Shown in pieces: positions 35,217 to 43,370 of a DNA stretch of 64,000 nucleotides (position 1 is its first letter; every line of letters begins with the position of its first letter). The DNA lies in contig NZ_CP119107.1 in the NCBI RefSeq assembly GCF_029094525.1, positions 3,720,001 through 3,784,000 of the forward strand, written 5' to 3'. This stretch comes from Pullulanibacillus sp. KACC 23026 (GTDB taxonomy: Bacteria > Bacillota > Bacilli > Bacillales > Sporolactobacillaceae). A program made the translations under genes and the position numbers. Below the pieces are notes generated by a model. That model searched no databases. It worked only from the letters and a program-made list of their open reading frames with translations, and was not told the origin of the DNA.

Positions 35217-37277
35217 TTAGTAAATCAAGCGTCCTTTTTCATCAGTGATCCCCGATTTACGGTAGAAGTAAGTATTGATGATATCCCGCCATTCTTTAGA
35301 ATGTTCGGCTTGCTTTGAAAGTCGATCTAAGACCGCTTCATAGCGCTCATCATCTACTTTCCCTTTCAACGATCTCCACATCACTTTAAGCTCTTCAGCC
35401 TGCTCTACACCTTCAAAATGCGTATCATAAATATGCTGAATAACGGTCTTCCCTGATTTTAATCGGTGCGTGTATGGAACATGGTGGAAGAATAACAGCA
35501 ACTCATCCGGACAGGTTTCAAGGGATTCATACATCGCTTCATTTTCAGGGAAATATTGACCGGTATAGCCCGTTCCCGTCTTTTTCGTTCGATCAACCCC
35601 TATTCCGTCCCGGTCTGCAAAGTGGTACGTCCCCCAGACAGAATACTCGTATCCATCCACATTCGGTCCATAATGGTGACCAGGGTTGACCATCCAGCCG
35701 ACACCAAGTGGTGAGGTATAATTTTCATAGATTGGCCACGAGCTTAGTAGCATCGTTTTAATAACCTCGTTAACAGCAGGGTCATTCCCAAAGGTTTGTT
35801 CAATCCACTCAGAAGTAATGGCTTCGGTTGAGAGATCAGGATCCCATGTCAAACGACCATATCCGAATAGATTAGCCTGAGCCAATGTGTGTCCTGTCCA
35901 ATTGAGATCAAGCCCAATATTTGTTACTGCTGTCACTCCGCAGTATTTGTATGGGTAGAGCGTTCCGTCAACGACACGTTTAACATAAGAACCTTCACCC
36001 TTTGCATAAGTATCAAAATCAAGAAATTCCTTCCATTGAGGAATCAAATAACATAGATGAATTTGCTGGCCTGTGTATTCTTGAGTGACTTGAAATTCAA
36101 TGATTTGGTTCGTATTCGGCATCGCACCAAATAATGGAGACACTGCTTCACGCACTTGAAAGTCCATCGGCCCATTCTTAATTTGAAGGACGACATTATC
36201 TAAGAATTGGCCATCCAATGGTTTAAAGTGATCGTAAGCCGCTCTTGCCCGATCTGTTGACCGATCTCTCCAATCCTGGAGACAGTTATAGACAAAACAG
36301 CGCCAGAAGACAATCCCGTCAAATGGCTTCAGAGCGTCAGCAAGAAGGTTGGCACCATCGGCATGATTTCGTCCATAAGTAAACGGCCCTGGTCGATGCT
36401 CCGAATCTGCTTTTACGACAAACCCGCCAAAATTTGGCATATAGGAATAGATTTCACTCACTTTTTCTTTCCACCATTGCTTAACATCTGGATCAAGTGG
36501 ATCAGCTGTCGGCAGATTACCTAATTGCATCGGACTCGCATAATTAACACTTAAGAAGAGCTGAATGCCATATTCATTAAAAATACTGCCGAGCTTCGCG
36601 ACTTCTGGCAAGAATTCAGAATCAATCAGCTTCGTCTCAACGGCATGAACATTGACGTTATTGATGGTTAAGGCATTGATCCCGATTGAAGCGAGTAAAC
36701 GGGCATAATCGCGAATCCGTTTATAATCTTTTGTGATGCGATCATCATCGAAGAATATTGAACGCCCCGCATAGCCTCTTTCAATGCTCCCATCCATGTT
36801 GTCCCAATGATTGAGCATTCTCATTTTATTCTTAGGCTGTTCAATCAAGTTGAGCTTATTGATTGGCTGTTGCCTTTGGATAAGAGATAATAGTTTATAA
36901 GTGCCGTAAATAACGCCTTTTTCTGTCTTACCAATAACAAAAAGGTTCTGATTGGTCGTACGAATGACAAAACCATCCTCATTAAGCTTCTCCAGTTCAT
37001 TTCGATCGACTTCCGGTATTTGATCTAAGCTATTTAGTGTTCCAAGAACTAGTCCGGATTCACCAATTCTCGATTGAGACACTGGTTTTTGTCCCAACAT
37101 GGATTCGATTCCGCTTTTGAATTCACTCATAGCTGTTTGGATAAGGGGAGACTCTTCCAAAGCGACCAGCGTTTGACAGTATGAAAGATAGCCTTCACGA
37201 GCGTTCGTATCTTCTATTCGATTATATTGAAGCCAAGCTCTATAAGATGTAGAATCCGTGCGCTCCTTGGTTTTCAT
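35217..37277 (-). CDS. aguA: GH67 alpha-glucuronidase
   Basis: A 686-residue GH67 enzyme that removes 4-O-methyl-D-glucuronic acid from the non-reducing terminal xylose of xylo-oligosaccharides. Landmarks: [35 protein letters not shown], general acid Glu293 in [17 protein letters not shown], then Asp372 in [18 protein letters not shown] and Glu400 in [10 protein letters not shown]. The 28-residue gap between the last two equals that in characterised enzymes. Later blocks are [32 protein letters not shown] and [15 protein letters not shown]. No signal peptide. Second enzyme gene of the uxuA operon. Confidence 0.96.
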   Translation of the reverse strand: MKTKERTDSTSYRAWLQYNRIEDTNAREGYLSYCQTLVALEESPLIQTAMSEFKSGIESMLGQKPVSQSRIGESGLVLGTLNSLDQIPEVDRNELEKLNEDGFVIRTTNQNLFVIGKTEKGVIYGTYKLLSLIQRQQPINKLNLIEQPKNKMRMLNHWDNMDGSIERGYAGRSIFFDDDRITKDYKRIRDYARLLASIGINALTINNVNVHAVETKLIDSEFLPEVAKLGSIFNEYGIQLFLSVNYASPMQLGNLPTADPLDPDVKQWWKEKVSEIYSYMPNFGGFVVKADSEHRPGPFTYGRNHADGANLLADALKPFDGIVFWRCFVYNCLQDWRDRSTDRARAAYDHFKPLDGQFLDNVVLQIKNGPMDFQVREAVSPLFGAMPNTNQIIEFQVTQEYTGQQIHLCYLIPQWKEFLDFDTYAKGEGSYVKRVVDGTLYPYKYCGVTAVTNIGLDLNWTGHTLAQANLFGYGRLTWDPDLSTEAITSEWIEQTFGNDPAVNEVIKTMLLSSWPIYENYTSPLGVGWMVNPGHHYGPNVDGYEYSVWGTYHFADRDGIGVDRTKKTGTGYTGQYFPENEAMYESLETCPDELLLFFHHVPYTHRLKSGKTVIQHIYDTHFEGVEQAEELKVMWRSLKGKVDDERYEAVLDRLSKQAEHSKEWRDIINTYFYRKSGITDEKGRLIY

Positions 37278-37329
37278 AGTTAACCATCCTTTTTCAGTTA
37301 TTTACTCCTATGACGTAAAAGGCGAATCC

Positions 37330-37406
37330 GTTAAGCCAACTCAAGTTTCTGTTTCATGGCAGGCAGGCATGCATGCTTTAGGCTTGCCGCTATCAGTTGG
37401 CTTAAC
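37330..37406. other. Long perfect inverted repeat between uxuA and aguA
   Basis: GTTAAGCCAACT (37330-37341) and AGTTGGCTTAAC (37395-37406) are perfectly complementary across 53 bases. The loop holds GGCAGGC repeats that can pair with GCTTGCC. There is no T-run, so it is unlikely to be a terminator. In the operon mRNA it would form a stem between two cistrons, perhaps an RNA processing or stability element. Confidence 0.5.
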
Positions 37407-37447
37407 AAGCAAAGACGCCCCATTGTTCTTAACTAAAGATCCCTTAA

Positions 37448-38557
37448 TTAGGAAATAGACTGCTCATTTTCTTGTTTTGACTGACTCTCTTTCAATTTAT
37501 CCAAGCTATCCCAAATTCCTAAGATATACATGCAGCCAAGAGCACGATCGTATAACCCATAGCCAGGACGGGCCTCTTCATCCCAAATCATGCGGCCGTG
37601 GTCAGGTCTTATATAACCTGTATAGTTCGTATCGTGAAGCGCTTTAATAATCTCATATAAATCTTGTGAACCGTCACAACTGCGATGGGAGGATTCGACA
37701 AAATCACCATTTTCATAAATTTTAATGTTCCGAATGTGAGCAAAGGCAATCCGATTAATGCTCGAGAAATATCTCATCATTTCCGGAATATTATTTTGAG
37801 GATTGGCCCCTAATGCCCCTGAACATAAAGTGAGACAATTGGATGGACTATCGACCATGTTGACAATACGCTCAAGGTCCTTACGATTCTTAACAATTCT
37901 CGGTAAGCCAAAGACGGACCACGGCGGATCATCCGGGTGGATCGCCATCTTCACATCGCTCTCTTCACATACCGGAATAATTTGTTCTAAAAAGTATTGA
38001 AGATGAACAGCCAAATCCGCCTCGGTTATATTCTCATATAAAGCAAAAAGGTGTTTGATTTCCTTTAAACGCTCTGGCTCCCATCCAGGAAGCACAAACC
38101 CGTTTGATTCCTTTTCAATTTTTTCAATAAGGCCTATTGGGTCAACGCTTTCAAATTTCTCTTTTTCATAAGCCAGCACGGTTGAACCATCTGGCATACA
38201 CTTTGCCAGGTCTGAACGGGTCCAATCAAAGATCGGCATAAAATTATAACAAATGACTTTTACACCGACACTCGCCAGATTTCGAATGGTTTCCTTATAG
38301 TTTTCAATGTAGCGATCGCGTGTAGGGAGGCCGAGCTTAATATCTTCATGAATATTAACGCTTTCAACCACCTCAAACGTTAAACCTTTCGATTCAATTT
38401 CTTGCTTTAGTGCGACAATCTTCTCAAGAGGCCAAACCTCTCCAACCGGAACGTCATATAAGGCACCGACAATCCCATCCATTCCGGGGATTTGTTTTAT
38501 GTAATCTAAAGGTACCGTATCATCCTTGCTTCCAAACCATCTAAAGGTAAGCTTCAC
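37448..38557 (-). CDS. uxuA: Mannonate dehydratase
   Basis: About 369 residues of UxuA, which dehydrates D-mannonate to 2-keto-3-deoxygluconate. It is a TIM-barrel metalloenzyme: KLTFRWFGSKDDTVPLDYIKQIPG at the start, ESVNIHEDIKLG, CYNFMPIFDWTRSDL, MAIHPDDPPWSVFGLPRI (metal His), CSGALGANPQNN, AFAHIRN and a C-terminal YIRPDHGRMIW with His. GTG at 38557 is chosen because AAAGGAG lies 8 bases upstream; the longer ATG form (38587) would contain that site. First enzyme gene after the GntR regulator. Confidence 0.95.
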   Translation of the reverse strand: MKLTFRWFGSKDDTVPLDYIKQIPGMDGIVGALYDVPVGEVWPLEKIVALKQEIESKGLTFEVVESVNIHEDIKLGLPTRDRYIENYKETIRNLASVGVKVICYNFMPIFDWTRSDLAKCMPDGSTVLAYEKEKFESVDPIGLIEKIEKESNGFVLPGWEPERLKEIKHLFALYENITEADLAVHLQYFLEQIIPVCEESDVKMAIHPDDPPWSVFGLPRIVKNRKDLERIVNMVDSPSNCLTLCSGALGANPQNNIPEMMRYFSSINRIAFAHIRNIKIYENGDFVESSHRSCDGSQDLYEIIKALHDTNYTGYIRPDHGRMIWDEEARPGYGLYDRALGCMYILGIWDSLDKLKESQSKQENEQSIS

Positions 38558-38633
38558 ACAGCATTCTCCTTTGTTGTCATCAGCCAATTAAATTTAGTTG
38601 TATAGCTGATCCCCAAAATTTTAAGGTCAATTC

Positions 38634-39308
38634 TTACTTAAAGAAATCTGGATATCGTTCTTTTAAAACTTCCTTTTCTACTAAAGCCAATCTCAAATGA
38701 TTAGCCATCGCTTCCTCCGCTTTTTGAGGCTCTTTTTCTTTAATATATTGAAAAATTTCTTTGTGCTGGGAGACAATCACTGACCAATCCATTGACGAAT
38801 TGACCCTTAAGCGCCTAAGACGGTTAAGATGACTGTTCGATTGATGAAGGAACTCCCAAGTTCTTTGCTTTTGGCTGCCCTCAAATAAAAGTTTGTGAAA
38901 CTGTTCATCAAGTTCAAATAATCTAGAGAACTCTTGTTTCTCAAGACAAAGCTCTTGCATCACTAAATTAGTTTCAAGCTTAAGCTCCTCTTTAAACTCA
39001 TAACAGGCAAGCTGAATAACCGAGCGTTCTATACTCTCTCGAATAAAGCGATCTTCTTCTACATGGTCAAGATCAATGAGTGAAACAATTGTCCCGCTTT
39101 GAGGATAGATTTCCAAAAGTTCCTCTTGAGCTAATTTAAGGAAGGATTCCCGCACAGGTGTCCGGCTTACTTCTAGAGCAGCTGCCACTTCTTTCTCAGA
39201 GAGTTTCGTCCCTGGTTTAAGTGTTAAGCTGAGTATTTGTTCTTTAATAGTTTGATAGATAAAATCTCTTGTTAAACCCTTGCCTCGTTTGTTCGGTGTT
39301 GATATCAA
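38634..39308 (-). CDS. GntR/FadR-family regulator of the uronate-xylan genes
   Basis: About 224 residues. An N-terminal winged helix (TRDFIYQTIKEQILSLTLKPGTKLSEKEVAAALEVSRTPVRESFLKLAQEELLEI, split) with the GntR hallmark SRTPVREs is followed by an FCD ligand-binding helical domain (ELDEQFHKLLFEGS, VIVSQHKEIFQYIKEKEPQKAEEAMANHL) whose Asp and His residues bind metal and effector. FCD regulators of uxu/uxa operons usually respond to fructuronate, tagaturonate or mannonate. It is the first gene of the operon, downstream of two copies of a 17-bp motif that may be its operators. TTG at 39308 has AAGGTGGTGA 6 bases upstream; ATG at 39329 is the alternative. Confidence 0.85.
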   Translation of the reverse strand: MISTPNKRGKGLTRDFIYQTIKEQILSLTLKPGTKLSEKEVAAALEVSRTPVRESFLKLAQEELLEIYPQSGTIVSLIDLDHVEEDRFIRESIERSVIQLACYEFKEELKLETNLVMQELCLEKQEFSRLFELDEQFHKLLFEGSQKQRTWEFLHQSNSHLNRLRRLRVNSSMDWSVIVSQHKEIFQYIKEKEPQKAEEAMANHLRLALVEKEVLKERYPDFFK

Positions 39309-39356
39309 CAGATTCACCACCTTTTTCATATTGGCTACCTAATTGAAATATTATTT

Positions 39357-39373
39357 ATACTAGTATGCCAGTT
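39357..39373. promoter_or_regulatory. Candidate GntR operator, proximal copy
   Basis: ATACTAGTATGCCAGTT, containing the perfect palindrome ATACTAGTAT. It matches the distal copy at 15 of 17 positions. It lies about 50 bases upstream of the regulator's start. Confidence 0.5.
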
Positions 39374-39478
39374 GGTTTAAAAAAAGAGAGGAAAGCAATT
39401 AAACATCCCCAACTAGGACGTGTTTCATTATTTAATTCGACATCATTAGATTCTTAATTACATAAATGTATTTTAATT

Positions 39479-39495
39479 ATACTAATATGGCAGTT
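39479..39495. promoter_or_regulatory. Candidate GntR operator, distal copy
   Basis: ATACTAATATGGCAGTT, the second copy of the 17-bp motif, 122 bases from the first. It falls just downstream of the expected transcription start, a position suited to repression. Confidence 0.5.
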
Positions 39496-39507
39496 CTTAT
39501 TATTTAG

Positions 39508-39536
39508 ATTATAAACCGCTTTCAAGGATCCTGCAA
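39508..39536 (-). promoter_or_regulatory. Promoter of the gntR-uxuA operon with a cre-like box in the spacer
   Basis: On the minus strand TTGCAG (39536-39531) and TATAAT (39513-39508) are 17 bases apart. TTGAAAGCGGTTTAT (39525-39511), a cre-like sequence with one mismatch to the relaxed consensus, fills the spacer. Confidence 0.55.
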
Positions 39537-39645
39537 TTGTTATTTAAAAAAACTTTAGAAAATTTGACAAGAAGCTACCAAGAAGCTCGGTCAGTTCCTA
39601 GTGCGCCACCAAACATATAAGAAAAACGTGTCTGGAGCCTTTTTT
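39537..39645. other. Spacer between the operon promoter and the 52-bp array
   Basis: About 110 AT-rich bases with no gene. Together with the array and the bases to 40777, this forms a 1.4-kb region without a supported coding sequence. Confidence 0.4.
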
Positions 39646-40605
39646 GTGCGTTGGTGGCTCCAACGCACACATACTCGGGCGGTGCGGACCCTTTTGTGTG
39701 TGATGAAGCCTCCAACGCACACACACTCGGGCGGTGCAGCCCCTTTTGTGTGTGATGAAGCCTCCAACGCACACATACTCGGGCGGCGCGGCCCCTTTTG
39801 TGTGTGATGAAGCCTCCAACGCACACATACTCGGGCGGCGCAGACCCTTTTGTGTGTGATGAAGCCTCCAACGCACACATACTCGGGCGGCGGAGCCACT
39901 TTTGTGTGTGATGAAGCCTCCAACGCACACATACTCGGGCAGTGCGGACCCTTTTGTGTGTGATGAAGCCTCCAACGCACACATACTCGAGCGGTGCGGA
40001 CCCTTTTGTGTGTGATGAAGCCTCCAACGCACACATACTCGGGCGGCGCGGCCATTTTGTGTGTGATGAAGCCTCCAACGCACACATACTCGGGCGGCGC
40101 GGCCACTTTTGTGTGTGATGAAGCCTCCAATACACCAATTTTCGGGCGGCGCGGCCCCTTTTGTGTGTGATGAAGCCTCCAACGCACACATACTCGAGCG
40201 GTGCGGACCCTTTTGTGTGTGATGAAGCCTCCAACGCACACATACTCGGGCGGTGCAGCCCCTTTTGTGTGTGATGAAGCCTCCAACGCACACATACTCG
40301 GGCGGTGCAGCCCCTTTTGTGTGTGATGAAGCCTCCAACGCACCAATTCTCGGGCGGCGCAGACCCTTTTGTGTGTGATGAAGCCTCCAATGCACACATA
40401 CTCGGGTGGTGCGGCCCCTTTTGTGTGTGATGAAGCCTCCAACGCACACATACTCGGGCGGTGCAGCCACTTTTGTGTGTGATGAAGCCTCCAACGCACA
40501 CATACTCGAGCGGTGCGGCCCCTTTTGTGTGTGATGAAGCCTCCAACGCACACATACTCGAGCGGTGCGGCCCCTTTTGTGTGTGATGAAGCCTCCAATA
40601 CACAC
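39646..40605. repeat. Tandem array of a 51-52 bp repeat, about 18 copies
   Basis: The segment GATGAAGCCTCCAACGCACA recurs 18 times at 51-52 base intervals, each followed by CATACTCGGGCGG and CCTTTTGTGTGT. Most variation is in the (G/A)(C/T)GC(A/G)G segment. Within a unit TGTGTG and CACACA flank the GATGAAGCC core as a stem. At the left edge TGTGCGTTGG and CCAACGCACA form a perfect 10-bp hairpin. Because 52 is not divisible by 3 and the unit has no stops on the minus strand, all three minus-strand frames stay open for about 1 kb; these are not taken as genes. Confidence 0.95.
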
Positions 40606-40645
40606 TCTTCCCCTCTAAGTTTACTCATGGTTTATGATTGAATTT

Positions 40646-40680
40646 TCCACAAGTCTAGAAGCTTGTAATTTCCTAACAGA
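40646..40680 (+). repeat. Third copy of the TCCACAAGTC element
   Basis: TCCACAAGTCTAGAA followed by TAATTTCCTAA closely matches 16611-16640, the right edge of the 81-82 bp array. It sits about 40 bases beyond the 52-bp array. Confidence 0.45.
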
Positions 40681-40703
40681 CTTTAAGCACAACTTTCTGG
40701 TAC

Positions 40704-40740
40704 AAAAAAATCCACCGGTCGTATGAGAGCGGCGGATCTT
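40704..40740 (-). terminator. Terminator of the DUF421 gene
   Basis: On the minus strand AAGATCCGCCGC pairs with CCGGTGGATTT with one mismatch and is followed by seven T. Confidence 0.65.
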
Positions 40741-40777
40741 AACTGTTATGGTCTGTTAAACTCAAGATATAAGCGGG

Positions 40778-41320
40778 TTACTTCATAGGCTGGCTCTTTT
40801 GCTTCTTTTTTTCAACCGTCTCAACAGAATCCGGAAGGGCATTCGTTTCCCCGGATTCCGCCTCTTTCATTGGCAGGACGCTTAGGATACCCGTTGGTTC
40901 TAGAATCGCCCACCGGATCGCTTCATAATTAAAATGCCCCTGTTCTCGAAGCATTTGTTTGAGCAAATCTTTGTTCACTTTACTTTTTTTTAAGTTTTCA
41001 AAGACGATCCTTCCATTATTAATAAGGACTAAAGGGAGTCCGCTCGTAGCCGATCTGAATTTACGGCTTTTCAAAGCTATGTACGATGCAAGAACCGTCA
41101 ATCCAGAAAAGAGAAAAAGCTGGACAGCACTGTTGACAATCCCTTTAATATCTGAGGAGGCAATAATATTAGCTCCTATATTTCCCATACACGCTCCGGC
41201 CACCCAATTAAAATAGGTCGCCTGACTTATTTGCGTTTTACCGATCCACCGAACAAGAAGCAATAGGAACGGAAAGGTTATGCAAGTTGTTAAAACATTA
41301 AATAACCAATGAATGCCCAT
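40778..41320 (-). CDS. DUF421 (YetF-like) membrane protein
   Basis: A 180-residue protein with three N-terminal helices (residues about 5-85; LLLLVRWIGKTQISQATYFNWVAGACMGNIGANIIAS) and a cytosolic beta domain beginning SGLPLVLINNGRIVFENLKKSKVNKDLLKQMLREQG, the DUF421/YetF signature. Family members are sporulation- or stress-associated membrane proteins of unknown function. The C-terminal KKKQKSQPMK tail is basic. ATG at 41320 follows a GAGGG site by about 7 bases; a longer frame starting at 41506 reads through sequence with no ribosome site and part of a hairpin. Single-gene unit. Confidence 0.8.
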   Translation of the reverse strand: MGIHWLFNVLTTCITFPFLLLLVRWIGKTQISQATYFNWVAGACMGNIGANIIASSDIKGIVNSAVQLFLFSGLTVLASYIALKSRKFRSATSGLPLVLINNGRIVFENLKKSKVNKDLLKQMLREQGHFNYEAIRWAILEPTGILSVLPMKEAESGETNALPDSVETVEKKKQKSQPMK

Positions 41321-41442
41321 CTTATTTCCCTCATAGTCATATCTGTTTGTCTTTAGGATGAGCATCCCATTGAAAATTATACTAAAATTGGATTCATTTA
41401 AACTTAAGCACCCCGTCTTTCTATGGCGACCCGGATATACAA

Positions 41443-41488
41443 AAGAAAAAACAGCAAAAGCTCGCAAGCTTATCCGCTGTTTTTTCTT
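41443..41488. terminator. Bidirectional terminator-like hairpin
   Basis: AAGAAAAAACAGC pairs perfectly with GCTGTTTTTTCTT, with an inner AAGCT..AAGCTT stem. It is about 200 bases downstream of the quinone reductase gene. Confidence 0.6.
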
Positions 41489-41529
41489 GGTTATTTTCGT
41501 AAACATTGTTTTATTTTTTAGGCTCCAAT

Positions 41530-41625
41530 AAGCTCGTTTTCCGCGGGCAATCCGTGAGCCTCGGCAAAATACGCCTGCGGGGTCTCACCTGGCTTGCTAT
41601 TCCCGCAGGAGTCTCACCTAATTCC
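41530..41625. repeat. Intergenic repeat of the CGCGGGC..GCGGGGTCTCACC type
   Basis: TTTTCCGCGGGCAATCCGTGAGCCTCGG, CTGCGGGGTCTCACCTGG (parts given) and CCCGCAGGAGTCTCACCT. This GC-rich palindromic element is of a kind widely scattered between genes in Bacillus and relatives, recognised from memory only. Confidence 0.6.
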
Positions 41626-41690
41626 ACCTATTTTTTTTCAAATAGCAACAACCTTTTAGAAAAGAGCCTTTTCTTTTATCTCCAATAGGC

Positions 41691-42554
41691 TTAAGAATTT
41701 TGTTTAATCAATTGGCTTACCGCTTCTTTAATAGGTGTCACAGGACGACCAAGCAATTGTTCAAACCCTTGGCTTTCCACTTCTAATGTTCCTTCACGTA
41801 TGTCTTTTTGAATGTCAACAAGCATTGGTATAATAAATTCTGGAACACCTGCTTGTTTCATCGCCTCCGCATAGGCTGCATCATCCACCTGCAGAACTGT
41901 GACCTCTTTGCCGAGAACGGTACCAACAGTTTGGGCCAGCGCCTCCATTGTCATCAATGGACCAGATAATTCATAGATGGTATTTTCATGTCCATCACCT
42001 GCCAATACAGCAGCCGCCGCTTCTGCATAATCCTGTTGAAGCGCCCAACCCACTTTGCCATTTCCTGCTGACGTCACCCAAGGAGCACCTTGTGAGACCG
42101 CTTGAATGCTGGAAAGTTCATTTTCCAAGTACCAATTATTCCGTAAAAATGAATAAGGTATACCTGTTTTTAAGATTGCCGCTTCTGTTGCTTTATGAGT
42201 GGGAGCCAGAAAATTGGTCGTTTCCTGTGCGTTCACGATGCTCGTATAGGCTATAAATTTTACACCAGCGTTTTCTGCAGCTTTTACCGTATCGGTATGC
42301 TGACGTATCCGTGTGTCATTATCGCCATCTGCCGAAATCATGAGCAGGCGATCAATACCCGTAAATGCCTTAGTCATCGATTCTGGATCATCAAAATTAC
42401 CTTGGCGCACCTCTACACCGTGCACTTTTAATCCTTCAGCTTTTTCTGGATTTCGAACACTGACCACCAAATCCTCTGAAGGGACTTTCTTTAATAGTGT
42501 CTCAACCACCTTGGAACCCAATCTTCCTGTTGCTCCCGTAACTAACAGCTTCAT
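41691..42554 (-). CDS. NmrA/QOR2-type NAD(P)-dependent quinone oxidoreductase
   Basis: About 287 residues of an atypical SDR. MKLLVTGATGRLGSKVVETLL is the NAD(P)-binding loop; LLMISADGDNDTRIRQHTDTVKAAENAGVKFIAYTS and PYSFLRNNWYLENEL match the QOR2/YtfG quinone reductase group. These reduce quinones and may sense redox state. ATG at 42554 follows GGAGGAAAAAGG. Divergent from an Rrf2-type regulator whose probable operator occurs in front of both genes, so it is likely controlled by that regulator, like similar oxidoreductase/Rrf2 pairs in Bacillus. Confidence 0.85.
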   Translation of the reverse strand: MKLLVTGATGRLGSKVVETLLKKVPSEDLVVSVRNPEKAEGLKVHGVEVRQGNFDDPESMTKAFTGIDRLLMISADGDNDTRIRQHTDTVKAAENAGVKFIAYTSIVNAQETTNFLAPTHKATEAAILKTGIPYSFLRNNWYLENELSSIQAVSQGAPWVTSAGNGKVGWALQQDYAEAAAAVLAGDGHENTIYELSGPLMTMEALAQTVGTVLGKEVTVLQVDDAAYAEAMKQAGVPEFIIPMLVDIQKDIREGTLEVESQGFEQLLGRPVTPIKEAVSQLIKQNS

Positions 42555-42642
42555 CCTTTTTCCTCCATTCCTATTGCCTGTTAACTTGCTTGAACGACAA
42601 ATGATTAAAATTTTTCCAACTCTGAATGTAATCACTCTTATT

Positions 42643-42664
42643 ACTTGTAACCATTTTAATTACA
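42643..42664. promoter_or_regulatory. Candidate Rrf2 operator, quinone-reductase side
   Basis: ACTTGTAACC, then ATTTTAATTACA. It matches the second copy (42786-42807) at 20 of 22 positions and sits about 90 bases upstream of the reductase start. Confidence 0.55.
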
Positions 42665-42785
42665 TTTAAAAGAGAAGTCAATTTATTTATCCTTATCACA
42701 CCCCAATGACAACTATTAATACGGAAAAACCTTCGTTATAATAAACCTCTTATTCATATCACTGCCCCAGGATTTAGGGTATAAT

Positions 42786-42807
42786 ACTTGTAATCATTAT
42801 AATTACA
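42786..42807. promoter_or_regulatory. Candidate Rrf2 operator, regulator side
   Basis: ACTTGTAATC, then ATTATAATTACA. TGTAAT and ATTACA form inverted half-sites 7 bases apart, and an internal TATAAT could be the regulator's own -10. Binding here would autoregulate. Confidence 0.55.
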
Positions 42808-42844
42808 GTTATCAAAGTGATAGTCTGCAAGGGAGCGATTAATT

Positions 42845-43282
42845 ATGTCCATCAGCAGCCGGTTTGCTGTCGGAGTCCATATACTCACTCTTATTGAGTT
42901 TAATAAAGAAGGCATCAGTTCCTCCGAATATTTGGCAGAAAGCGTCAATACAAACCCAGCGTTGATAAGAAAAATTACGGGTATGTTAAAAAAAGCGGAA
43001 TTAGTCAACGTCCAGCCTGGCATTGCGGGGGCAAAGCTTGCTAAAAACTTGTCTGATATAACCCTTCTAGACGTCTATAAAGCAGTAGATGTGGTTCAAG
43101 ATCAAGAACTTTTCAGCATTCATGAACACCCTAACCCTAATTGTCCTGTCGGCCGAAATATACAAGAAACCATTCTGCCTGTGCTTACTCATGCCCAACT
43201 TGCCTTAGAGAAAGTGCTTGGAAATGTGACCATCGAGGATATTGTGGAGGGAATCAAAGAGAAAGAGAATAACAGTCAATAA
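42845..43282 (+). CDS. Rrf2-family transcriptional regulator (YwnA-like)
   Basis: A 145-residue Rrf2 winged-helix protein: SSRFAVGVHILTLIEF, ISSSEYLAESVNTNPALIRKITGMLKKAELVNVQPG (recognition helix region), then TLLDVYKAVD and a C-terminal dimer helix. It has one cysteine (NPNCPVGRNIQ), not the three that bind Fe-S in NsrR/IscR, so it resembles the YwnA/CymR-like subgroup without a cluster. GGGAGCG lies before the ATG. Divergent from the quinone reductase gene, with an identical motif before each. Confidence 0.85.
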   Translation: MSISSRFAVGVHILTLIEFNKEGISSSEYLAESVNTNPALIRKITGMLKKAELVNVQPGIAGAKLAKNLSDITLLDVYKAVDVVQDQELFSIHEHPNPNCPVGRNIQETILPVLTHAQLALEKVLGNVTIEDIVEGIKEKENNSQ

Positions 43283-43326
43283 TGAGGACTAGAGCGTTCT
43301 TGAAGCTCTTTAACTAACAAACAAAA

Positions 43327-43370
43327 GGACATCATCTTAGAAAACAGCAGTCGTTTCTAGAGGATGTCCT
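43327..43370 (-). terminator. Terminator of the LysR gene
   Basis: AGGACATC pairs with GATGTCCT, with inner TTAGAAAAC and GTTTCTAGA arms. The right arm includes the last codons of the LysR gene. CCTTTTGTTTG follows on the minus strand. Confidence 0.65.

Larger units (their letters stand above)
41321..41690. other. Spacer with a hairpin and a Bacillus-type intergenic repeat
   Basis: About 370 bases between two minus-strand genes. It holds the hairpin at 41443-41488 and the repeat at 41530-41625; the promoter of the DUF421 gene should lie in the 41340-41440 part but was not identified. Confidence 0.45.

Noticed and set aside
37258-37458. 66-codon plus-strand frame between aguA and uxuA
   Set aside because: It covers the intercistronic inverted repeat, runs opposite to the operon and has no ribosome site.
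39575-40628. Three overlapping minus-strand reading frames of 335-345 codons
   Set aside because: All are produced by the 52-bp repeat, which has no minus-strand stops; the three frames encode the same cycling peptides and none has a ribosome site or non-repeat sequence.
40778-41506. Longer 242-codon version of the DUF421 gene
   Set aside because: The extra 62 codons cross a hairpin and have no family match; the inner ATG at 41320 has a ribosome site and the normal DUF421 N terminus.
41530-41625. Insertion sequence or transposon end
   Set aside because: No transposase or terminal inverted repeats; it looks like a common Bacillus intergenic palindromic element.
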